Below, in pieces: positions 1 through 9,200 of a DNA stretch of 20,125 nucleotides. Every line of letters starts with the position of its first letter. The first letter of the stretch is position 1. The DNA is from Pelargonium cotyledonis. Taxonomy: Eukaryota; Streptophyta; Magnoliopsida; Geraniales; Geraniaceae. Location of the stretch: contig JAYMTA010001416.1 of the NCBI GenBank assembly GCA_036897625.1, positions 1 to 20,125 of the forward strand, given 5' to 3'. Under the pieces are notes generated by a model that was not told the DNA's origin, did no database searches, and was given only the letters and a program-made list of their open reading frames with translations. Both the position numbers and the translations under genes were made by a program.

Positions 1-195
1 AATTTTCTCCCCAAAATTTTTTCTTCAAACTGGAAATCAAAGTTTGGATTTGCAAGAGTATTAATAAACCAAAACCAAACTACACAACAATATTTGACGA
101 TCTTCAAATCCCCAAAAAGCCGCTAACTTAGTGAATAGACATAAAAACAATGAGAAAATACGCAAGATGCAGCGTCAAGTGCTAGATTATCATAC
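1..195 (-). other. Start of MSI4/FVE intron 2 (partial)
   Basis: This stretch follows the donor site of the second coding exon of the minus-strand MSI4/FVE-like gene; the minus strand reads CAG then gtatg at 196/195. I looked for the next conserved block of the family, which follows LYLSEQ with a TDGSVPNT-type segment, and do not find it here. The third exon therefore lies left of the window. Nothing else is visible. Confidence 0.7.
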
Positions 196-2053
196 CTGCT
201 CAGAAAGGTAAAGTCGTTGGCGATTCTTGTAAGTGGCTTGCTCAAGCTGCGGACCCCATCTACAAGAAGAAATTACAAGGTCAAATCACATTAATCAAAC
301 ACACCCAAATCAGTAATTACAAAATTTATTTCAATAAGGGATATTGTTGTAACTTCTGCAAAATTCAATTAAACTTCTGCACAGAGCTCAAAACAGTTAT
401 TCCTTGTTTCCTTCTTCATTTGCTCGCATTTTCCCAAACAAACAGAAATTCACCGACAAACCTTAGATACAATAGGTTAAAACGCAGAACGCTAATAGAA
501 CCGATCAACAATTTTTTTGTACACCAATCAGTTTCGTATCTAATAAATTAGCCCCAGCCAAACAGAAAACATAAGAAATGAAATTATCAGCATTTTCTTT
601 CACATTTACAACATTTTAATCGTTTAGGGCATCATCTACACTGCCAAACAGAAAGTGAACACACGAAAATGAGAGGAAAAATGAAATGTGTGCTAAATCG
701 TTTTTTATCAATTAAACAATTTGAATTGAGAGGTAAAATTCAATTAAAACTTCTGCACGAAACTCAACACAGCTAATCTTCACTTCTTTTTTAATTTGCC
801 CGCATTTGTCCAACAACCAAGCAGAAATTCACCACCAAACCCTACGATACAATAGTTTTAAGCAAGGAACACATATAGTACCAATCAACATTGATTTGCT
901 CTACTCTGATTAGTTCGTTTCTCATAAAAAATAGCTCCAGCCAAACAGAGAACATGAGAAATGAAATTATCGGCATTTTCCTTCACGTTTATGATATTAT
1001 AATAGTTTCGAACATTTTCCGAGCAGCCAAACACTAACTAAACACCCGAAAATGAGAGAAAAGACGAAGTGTATGTAAACAACTTTGTTGATCAATAAAT
1101 TATATTGAATTAAGAGGCCCGAATTAATTCAAACTTCTGCACATAGCTCAAAACAACACTTCTTTTACCTACACAGCCTAGATACAATAGATTTGAGCGA
1201 TGAACACATATAGTACCAATCAACAATGGTTTGCTCTACTCCAATTAGTTTCATTTCTCATTATTATAGATCCAACCAAACAGAGAACATGAGAAATGAA
1301 ATTATCAGCATTTTCTTTACATTTATGGCATTATAATCGTTTAGAACATGTTCTGAGCTTCCAAACACTAACTGAACAGGAGAAAGTGAGAGGAAATAAA
1401 ATATACACTAAGATCATGTCACAGAAAAAACGAAACAATCATTCGCTCAACAGACAACAGCTATTAATTATCATATGAATTGGCTCCAAACCAAACAGAG
1501 AACATAATAAACGGAACGATAAGCATCTAGGACGTTTTCTGAGCTGCCAAACAGTAACAGAACACACGAACAAACATGAGACGAAAACTGAAACAGCTCT
1601 TCTTCTATTCCCTCCTAATTTTGTCACTTTTTCCCAACATACAAACAGAAACTCATCTACAAACCCTATATACATAAGTTTTAAGCAATTAACACACATA
1701 CAACCGATTACCAATCATTCGCTCACCAGCTATTAATTTCGTATCATGTGAATTAGCTCCAACCAAACAGATAGCATAAGAAATAAAACGATCAGCATTT
1801 TCGTTCACATTCAGTGCATTTTCTGAGCCTCCAAACAGCGATTGAAGGCGCAAAAACGAGAGAAAACTTGAAATGTAGGTTCAGAAGCGAATCAAAACCC
1901 TAGAAGATAGTGTACGGACCTGCAGGAGAGGGATGGCCAGACGAGGTTGTGATTAGCGAGCCAGTCGTAGAGCACAGGGACAAGAGACTTCCACTGTGTG
2001 TACCTCTCGTTCACTGTCGCCAGCTCTCGGCCTCCTCTTCCTCGTTCCTTCAT
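196..2053 (-). CDS. MSI4: MSI4/FVE-like WD40 histone-binding protein, first two coding exons (partial)
   Basis: Minus-strand exons are 2053-1920 (134 nt) and 259-196 (64 nt), joined by a 1660-nt intron with donor gtccgt and acceptor cttgtag. Together they give 66 residues in one frame: a basic start (MKERGRGG), then ERYTQWKSLVPVLYDWLAN (residues 16-34), HNLVWPSLSCRWGPQLEQ (35-52) and YKNRQRLYLSEQ (55-66). This is the N-terminal helix and first strand region of the MSI1/RbAp48 WD40 family, in the plant MSI4/FVE subtype. MSI4/FVE proteins bind histones, act with histone deacetylase and Polycomb-type complexes in the nucleus, and in Arabidopsis repress FLC to promote flowering and affect cold responses (family knowledge). 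The ATG at 2053 is chosen because remembered plant homologues begin MKERG. An in-frame ATG at 2287 would add a 78-residue tail rich in ER repeats from a microsatellite, which looks like leader sequence. The WD40 repeats lie outside the window. Confidence 0.9.
341..1830. repeat. Degenerate repeat array inside MSI4/FVE intron 1
   Basis: Five related blocks begin with a GCTCCAGCCAAACAG-like anchor near 551, 933, 1269, 1483 and 1755. Each is followed by an AGAAATGAAATTATCAGCAT-like stretch (clear in the first three, worn in the last two). In most blocks a TTTTCTGAGC..CCAAACA motif comes about 70-80 bases later. Further shared pieces (ACTTCTGCACA, GATACAATAG, GTACCAATCAACA) recur between anchors and also precede the first anchor, near 365-520. 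Spacing shrinks from about 382 to 336 to 214, then 272 bp, as expected of unequal duplication followed by decay. On the transcribed minus strand the anchor reads CTGTTTGG..GGAGC. It lies wholly within intron 1. Confidence 0.75.
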
Positions 2054-2061
2054 TTTCTCTG

Positions 2062-2108
2062 CTCTCTCTCTCTCTCTCTCTCTCTCTGTTTCTTCTTCTT
2101 CTTCTTTT
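2062..2108. repeat. (CT)13 and CTT-rich tract in the MSI4/FVE 5' leader
   Basis: A perfect CT run at 2062-2087 is followed by a TTC/CTT run to about 2108. On the gene strand it is a purine-rich GA/GAA tract starting 9 bases upstream of the chosen ATG at 2053. It is open in the ATG frame, where it would encode ER and E runs. GA-rich leaders are common in plants, so I read it as untranslated. Confidence 0.85.
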
Positions 2109-2208
2109 GTGTCTGTGTTGAAGACGACGCATGAGTGTTGCGAGGGCTTGAGTTTGGCGGGACCGGTGACGTGGACATGCCGATTCTGGTTGTCCGTTAT
2201 CGTTTGGC

Positions 2209-2250
2209 CACGTGGAACTTTTTTGTCACGTGGCACTCTTTGGCCACGTG
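2209..2250. promoter_or_regulatory. Three G-boxes at exact 18-bp spacing upstream of MSI4/FVE
   Basis: CACGTG occurs at 2209-2214, 2227-2232 and 2245-2250, each followed by GG on the plus strand (CACGTGG). They lie in an 18-bp tandem unit of the form TTTGGCCACGTGGAACTT with a few changes. A fourth ACGT core, TGACGTGG, is at 2167-2174. The cluster is 156-199 bases upstream of the MSI4/FVE ATG. CACGTGG is the core bound by plant bZIP factors (ABRE/GBF type) and bHLH factors such as PIFs (established). Which of these binds here, and whether the sites are in the promoter or the leader, cannot be told from the sequence. Confidence 0.75.
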
Positions 2251-2389
2251 GATGAATATATGGCAATTTCACGTCGGATCTGTACAAGTTCAGGTTGAGA
2301 AAGCCTGACCCAGGTCGGGAGATGGTAAATCTACCTCTTGATAGGGTATTCCCTTGCTTTGTACTTTTCCGTTTTTAATGCGTTTGATT

Positions 2390-3010
2390 TTGACTCATCA
2401 CCCGTGCTCGAGCAAACGTCGCGACGAGACTAACTATCGTGGGCTCATGGCTTGGTCTTTGTTAATGTCCTATATTAAAAAAATTTAAAGTATGTCATCA
2501 ATTAATATTCACGTTGGACTCTCCACCTATTAGTTTAAAGTTTTGGGTTGAATCAAGTTCAACATGCTATTATAGATGGTTATGCTTGGTCATAGTGACC
2601 CGTCTTTGTTATTTCCCTCTGTTTGAGTCTTGTGAAATTTGTTGCCTCCATTATTGGCACACGTGCAGTATATATTGTGTTATACGACCAACATATGAGT
2701 TGATGTACATGTTGGATCTTCTACTTATTAACTTAAGCTTTTGAATTTGATTAAGTTTAATAATCTCCACTATCTTGGCTTATCCGCTCACCATCCGTGT
2801 TTGAGCCTGTTGTGATGAGATTGGCAGCCATGCTTTGTTGGCTTAAGTATTGTTCATCTTCACACGTTGATCATCTCCATACACTCGAGCTCGTCATGAC
2901 GAGATTACTCGTCATGATCCTACTGTCTTGCCAGATCAGGCTTTGTTGGTCTCTTTCATTAGGTTTGAAGATCATGGTTGTGAGGTTGTCTTCCTCAGTC
3001 ACCGTGTTTT
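2390..3010. repeat. Degenerate LTR-retrotransposon-like repeats
   Basis: Two imperfect direct copies are seen at about 2511-2570 (GTTGGACTCTCCACCTATTA.. TTTTGGGTTGAATCAAGTTC) and 2709-2760 (GTTGGATCTTCTACTTATTA.. CTTTTGAATTTGATTAAG). The first runs into AACATGCTATTATAG, which resembles the LTR end plus initiator-methionine primer site (AACATGGTATCAGAGC) of plant Copia elements. Other half-copies include the CCGTG..TTGAGC and GCTTTGTTGGCTT pieces near 2403, 2795 and 2940. No coding domain is left. The family assignment is inference from the primer-site-like string. Confidence 0.4.
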
Positions 3011-4071
3011 GTTAAGCTCATTTGATAACTATAGATTTGAATTTTACGGACGCATATTAGACTTTCGCGATATCGCTTAAGCGCCACATGTTATGCCGAT
3101 CATTCACTGAGAAGGCTTATAGTTTTCAAATCACAACATTGTACGTACACGGTACAACTGTACAAATAACTATTTAAATACGTGGCAGTTAAATATGGTG
3201 GATTTATTACCACCTATGAATATACATATTTTAAATATTTGATTGAGTTACGTTAATGGGTCATTTATAATGAGGTGGCTTGTTCCGCACCGTTTGATTA
3301 AAATATGATTTATGATCAACGTGAGGAGAATGTCTGCTCAGTATATAATAATGTGGGTCCCACGGCCACCCCACAAAGCAGACTCCGATCTGCGCCGTCC
3401 AACTTTGTGAAAAGAGTAATGGACGGTCAGTAGGTCCCATAAAGTCGGTTATTGTGGGCCACACCATCAACAAGCCACCGCCGCCACGTCATCTCACCAT
3501 ATTCGGAGTTATTGGACTTGGTCAGCGCTGACTACTGCCATCCACTAATATTGTGCCACGCAAGCAAACTATACAAAATAACAAACATACCTACGAAAAC
3601 TCCAGAAATTTACAATTAACGGTTATTTAATTATTTTTTTAAAAACGGTTATTTAATTTATTTAATAAAACTCAGTGAAACAATTAAAATCAATTTGAAG
3701 TTAAAAAAATTAAGTGTGTCTACAAATCACTAAAATATATATTTATGACTAAATTTTTTTATAAAATGTATAATTATGAAGTTGGGTTAAGTAAAATTAT
3801 ATACTTAGCATGATATCCTAGCAATTTTGGACCCAACTAGACTACAAAAAATTGTTGGTTAATTTGAGTGACACAAAGAGAACTGAATCAAAATTTGGAT
3901 TAGTTTGGGTTTGTATCGAAACGGGTTTAGAAAACACACTTACACCCACATATTTTATATGTAAAAATTGATGCTCGTTCTTGTGGACAAATATTTCTAA
4001 ATAATACTAAATGTTCTACTCAAAGATAATACTATGGTCAAATTACTTTTTTAATTTTCACTAAATTATCA
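3011..4071. other. Intergenic region without a recognisable gene
   Basis: AT-rich sequence with no supported exon. The part from 3270 to 3560 is richer in G+C and holds an 11-bp perfect inverted repeat, GGTGGCTTGTT at 3274-3284 and its complement at 3469-3479, which may be the ends of a small foldback element. GTGGGCCAC near 3454 contains a TGGGCC (TCP site II-like) core, and GCCACGTCAT near 3484 holds an ACGT core. From 3600 to 4070 the sequence is mostly A/T runs and I see nothing else. Confidence 0.5.
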
Positions 4072-4200
4072 TTTTAGGTCCCGAACTTTAAAAAAATCAT
4101 TTAAGTTATTGAATTTTCAATTCTTTTAGTCAATTTGGTCCCCTCGGTAAAAGTTAATTGACTATTACCTATACTGAAATAAATGGTGATGTGACTAGAA
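4050..4200. repeat. Dispersed-repeat-like fragment
   Basis: The run TTTTAGGTCCCGAACTTTAA ..TTTAGTCAATTTGGTCCCC has the alternating TTAGGTCC/AATTTGGTCCC pattern often seen in short non-coding plant repeats. No terminal repeats or target duplication can be placed here. Similar phrasing occurs in RHD3 intron 22 near 13640-13810. The call rests on pattern only. Confidence 0.35.
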
Positions 4201-4305
4201 AATGAATAAATAAATGTTATACTATGTTGATGCAACAATCAATTTCAATTCAAAGAACATGTACCTCTATTAATGGCCAATATTATTTCACTATTACTTA
4301 GTTAG

Positions 4306-4402
4306 GTTTAAAATATTTCTCAAATTCATGTTTGTTTAAAATATTTCTCAAATTCTTATAAACATGTGTTGTAATGAACTTAAAGAATGTTTATAAGAAT
4401 TT
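4306..4402. repeat. Short direct repeat plus perfect 16-bp-arm hairpin
   Basis: GTTTAAAATATTTCTCAAAT occurs twice, about 27 bp apart, starting near 4307 and 4334. Directly after it, AAATTCTTATAAACAT at 4350-4365 is repeated as its exact complement at 4387-4402, with a 21-base loop. The arms are A/T-rich. No element ends or gene are attached. Confidence 0.75.
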
Positions 4403-4880
4403 AATATTGTTAATTCATGTATAATTATTAATTTAATAAAAAAAATACACTGATTTTGAAAGAAAAAAAACAACATCAAGAGATAATGGAGACGAACAAA
4501 GTAATTTATAATTTAAATTCCCTTCCAATATTCAATTATTGGAATAAAATAGATCTCACTAAATTTTTGATCAAGAATATGCATTTTTCTACGTGTAAAA
4601 TTAAAACTAATTCGTTAACACTTATATTACAATTATCGTTGAAGTCAAGTTCAAATTGTGTCTTATCAACTCGAACCTGCATAAATCTAACTCATAATAC
4701 GATCTCTCACCACTAGTCTATATATATAATGAACGCATTGAGTTTTTATATGCATAATATTATTAATAATTTATATTTAATTAACCTGCTAAACAAATAA
4801 ATACTCATTTTGCGACCATATTGGCGTTGATGGGAGGGGGATGGGTATGTTGGTCTAGGATTTCCGAGCCTCGTATTGTT

Positions 4881-5124
4881 GCTATTCCTGAAGCTCTTAG
4901 TTAGATAGGGGTAAGAGGTTGGGGGTCTTTTATCATCGAGTGTGGTGCTGAGGAAGTTGTGGTTGCGTTGCAGATCGGAGGGGAGGGTAATTCTAGTGTC
5001 TTTAGTATGATAGTTTAAGATATTTTGTCTATTCCTGATGATGGGGTCACACGCTAATGAAGTGGCTCACACGCTAGCTAGATCATCAAGTTTTGTGCCA
5101 GACTCGAAGGGTTGGTTGGGTCTC
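4881..5124 (+). pseudogene. Broken RNase H-like (RVT_3) remnant of a retroelement
   Basis: One frame from 4881 reads AIPEALS, stop, IGVRGWGSFIIECGAEEVV then VALQ and GNSSVFSMIV before another stop at about 5019-5021. After a frame change, 5056-5124 reads NEVAHTLARSSSFVPDSKGW and LGL. The order (I.E.....VV.AL, then S.F...I.DI, then N.VAH.LAR..S) is that of the RNase H-like RVT_3 domain found at the end of plant LINE polyproteins and in related stand-alone reading frames. At least two stops and one frame change show it is dead. No reverse transcriptase or endonuclease part is seen next to it, so this is a 3' fragment. It is flanked by AT-rich sequence about 440 bases upstream of the RHD3 start codon. 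Confidence 0.6.
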
Positions 5125-5559
5125 TAACCTCCCACAGATGTTTCCCAATTATTATTATCGGAGATGGTCTTTAATTTATAAAAGTTTTCGCATGTTCCGT
5201 TAAAAAATACTCAATTTGTGACAATTTTAAAGACGAGTTGATAGATTCCACCTATTTTTTTTTTTTTTTTTACTTACTAGTATTTATTTGTTCAAAACAT
5301 TTTTATCAATTTAAGTTTTATTTTCCATAAAAAAAAGTTGAGCTTTATTTGAACATTTTTTAAATCAAAATCAAAATTTCATAACTAAAAAGTGAAATTG
5401 GATCAATGGACAGTCAAGCCCACCTTTAAAGAACAACAAAGAGAAACAGACGCTGATGCTTTTCTGATTTCGTTCTCTTCTCTGCGTCTCTCCGTCTAAA
5501 AGAACATTTCTCAGGAGCTTTTTCAGACATCAATCTGCTCCAGAATCGATCTCTCTCCA
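5125..5559 (+). promoter_or_regulatory. RHD3 upstream region and 5' leader
   Basis: AT-rich sequence with poly-T near 5255-5270 gives way at about 5455 to a pyrimidine-rich stretch (TTCGTTCTCTTCTCTGCGTC) typical of plant leaders, running to the ATG at 5560 in the context CTCCAATGG. I do not see a convincing TATA box at the expected distance, so the transcription start is not placed. Confidence 0.45.
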
Positions 5560-6162
5560 ATGGGTAGCTTCTCAATTCTCATTTCCCGATCCATTTGATC
5601 TGCAAATTTGCACGTCTTCTCTAGCTTTTTATGCAGCTATTTTGCAATTAAAGCTGTTTTGTTTCTCATCGATCGTTGATTTTGGAAGTTACTGCTTATT
5701 TGCGTTATGGGTTTGTTTTGTAACTTTTCTATTTGCTAGAATTAAATTGCTTTATTGATTACAGATCGGTCATAAAAGCCTATTTATACCTCTAATCGAT
5801 CTGATCTATAGGTTGTTTTGGATGAGTTTGTTTGTGTTTTGTTTTGGAATCTGGATCAAGGATGTTCTGTTTATTTTTTGTGCGGTTTGTTTGTATGCTG
5901 AGAAAATGGGGTTGTAAGCTTAAGAATTTGAGAATTGGGATTGGTGATGTTAGCTAATTTGAGGTTGTTAAAACTATTTGGTTCAATTGCTAATATGACA
6001 ACAACAATGAGAATATAATTATAGTTGTTTACTTTTTTGTTATGGATTTGGTTATGGTAATGGCTCGAGGTTTATCACAAAGTTCACTGCTTGATCTCTC
6101 TTTGGAAATGGTTAAAGATTTTTGAAATATATATAGCCAAATAGAAGAAGACACTTCAGTAC

Positions 6163-6233
<71 letters not shown>

Positions 6234-9200
6234 ATGTTTTGATAGGCATTTTGGGTTTGTGGGCAATGTTGAAACCAATTATGCACCTCACGACATCAAA
6301 CTACAGAATCCCTACTGTTGTAGGAACAATATCAGTAATTATGGGGTGAAGTGTGAACCTGATTGATACTCCCATTGCAACTTTTTTCTAGCCTAGAATG
6401 ACCTTTCAGGGTGTCAATCACTTTTCATGTCAAGGAGCTCAAGTTTTGGAAGGCATAAATTTGTTTATTCACTAACTTATGATCAATTTCTTTTCCAGGT
6501 GTGGATGAATGTTGTTCTACTCAGGTTATTGATGGAGATGGTGGATTCAATGTCACTGGAGTTGAAACATTTATCAAGGAGGTGAAATTGAATGAATGTG
6601 GGCTTTCATATGCCGTTGTCTCCATCATGGGTCCACAAAGTAGTGGTATGTCCCATTATCTCTAGCCAATTGTATATTCGTTTTTTTTTTGCAGGTTCAG
6701 AGTTTTCATAGAATTCAAAGAAGTTTTAAGAAGACTAAAACAAAGTTACAAACTGTATTTTAGTTTCATGCCTCTACAAGGTGCCCTGTGCATGTTTGAA
6801 GCTAATCAACCCCACCTCAACCTTTGATTTAGTTAATATCTTAGGTTTTCATTTATGTTTCTGTTCCTTTATCCATTAAATCTTATTCACTCATAAGTAG
6901 TTTCTTTTGTCTTTTGTATGTATTAACTGCCTAATTGTCCATTTCAATATAAGTGTCGTTTTGGAAAGCAAAAATTGTTTCAAAACAAGTGTCATTCTAC
7001 CATTTAAAGGTAAAAATGCACTTGGCATTTCCAACTATGTCCTTTTTATATTCTCAAATACAGTATATATTACTACCTCTGATTGAATTTAAGCATTAAA
7101 TGAGTAATAATTACTAAGTACACTAACTAGAAACAAGGTTTGTTTGTCAATTTACATGACTTCTTAATTTGTGTATCTAAAATGACACTTATTATGAAAT
7201 GGAGGTATTGACTATTACTGAGATGTATCTTAACTAGTGCTATTTGTTTTCGTACTTTGACCACAATATTACTAGTCATCAAGATATTGCATTAATGATA
7301 ATTTATTCTTCGTATCTACGATTACTCAATTCTTTCTTTATCTGGACAGGGAAGAGCACACTATTAAATCATTTGTTTAATACCAACTTCAGGGAAATGG
7401 ACGCGTTTAAGGGGAGGCATGTTCTCGTTATATCTTTATACAATAGTAGTGTTTTTTTAAGCTGGAGATAAAAAAGCTGACTGAATGCACTTCATTTTTA
7501 GGTCACAAACCACTAAAGGAATTTGGTGTGCTAAATGCGCTGGTATTGAGCCCTGCACCATCGTAATGGACTTGGAGGGTACTGATGGTAGAGAACGAGG
7601 AGAGGTACCGTTTCATTCTTGTAGTCATCACAATTTTCATTGTTGAATCATTACTATTATTTTGATCCTTCTCGCCATGATGAAATAACTAGTACTTCAT
7701 CACCTCTTTTTAGGACGATACTGCATTTGAGAAGCAGAGTGCTCTCTTTGCGCTTGCTGTTTCAGACATTGTGTTAATAAACATGTAAGTTTCAAAGTAT
7801 TTCACTAGTAAGCTGCATTTTCTTAACCCATGGAAATTCATTTCTGATTTGTATGCTTCTTGAAGTGCACTTCAATAATTTTTTAATTCAATTTTCTTTG
7901 GCATCCTTTTTAGGTGGTGTCATGACATTGGCCGTGAGCAAGCTGCAAATAAGCCTCTTTTAAAGACTGTATTCCAGGTGCTTTGTCTAGCTGCCTTCTT
8001 TAAGCCCTTTTAGTGAATGGCTGAATGTTGAAAAAACTAATCATATACCTTTCCGTGATTCTACGTACAGGTCATGATGCGTCTGTTTAGTCCACGTAAA
8101 ACAACATTGATGTTTGTCATACGTGATAAAACAAGGGTGGGCTCTCCTCTTTTGTGCCGTTTAATATTGTAGCTTTAGAGATGCCCAGTGCATATGCAAT
8201 TATTTCCAAATCCTGTTTGTTGATCCCATTGTTTCCACTTATAAGGATTAAAGCCTTGTTTGTTTGATCTGCATTCTTAATTGTGTGTTGATCTTCCTTT
8301 GTTTTAGACACCATTGGAAAATTTGGAACCTGTACTAAGAGAAGATATTCAAAAGGTGAGTGGTCCCTTGCTTTCTAACTCACCGTATTGACTTTAATGT
8401 CATACTTTTAAACCATGTTTCCTTTAGCGCAGATATGGGATTCTGTTCCTAAGCCTGAAGCTCACAAGGAAACTCCATTAAGCGAATTTTTTAATGTAAG
8501 ATGATACAATTTTATTTGACTGGAGCTTGAGTTTTCACCTTATAATAGTAAGCAAGTTAGGCATTTTTCATAATTATGTTTGTTTCTAATCCTATGATCA
8601 GGTTGAAGTAACAGCTCTTAATAGTTATGAGGAGAAGGAAGAACAGTTTAAAGAGCAGGTATGCTGGTGCATATTTGTATTTAAACTTCTTCATCTTTTG
8701 TCCATTGCTTTCAAATACTTGTGATGTTGAAGTTGAATAATTTTACTTTTATGATTTGTCCTAAAGCTGAATTATTGGGATACTATATTTTCTTTAAATT
8801 GGGCCTGTAATTCATGACACATTAGTAAAACTCTAGGCCTAGCATGCTTTTCTGATATTCTTGTGTGTTTTATTATTTTTTTTTGGTTGCAATGAAGGTT
8901 GCTAATTTACGGCAACGGTTCTTCCATTCTATTGCACCTGGTGGTCTTGCTGGAGATCGTAGAGGTGTCGTTCCAGCTTCAGGGTTTAGCTTTAGTGCAC
9001 AGCAAATTTGGAAAGTGATAAAGGAGAACAAGGACCTTGATCTTCCTGCTCATAAGGTAACTCTGCAAATATATACTCATTAATGACTACTTGTCAGGTA
9101 CGGAAATTAGTAAATTAATTCCATATTCACATCTAATTTAATTTATCATTTTTAGGTCATGGTGGCTACAGTACGGTGTGATGAAATTGCCAATGAGAAA

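Noticed and set aside
2054..2287. Longer MSI4/FVE protein starting from the in-frame ATG at 2287
   Set aside because: The added 78 residues come from the 18-bp G-box repeat and the GA microsatellite, and the family start MKERG is at 2053. I treat it as leader or promoter, though only cDNA can settle it.
2890..2903. CTCGTCATGACGAG perfect palindrome
   Set aside because: A single 14-bp palindrome in degraded repeat sequence has no supporting context.
6029..6286. Minus-strand open frame with a long SL repeat
   Set aside because: It is just the translation of the (GA)32 microsatellite in RHD3 intron 1.
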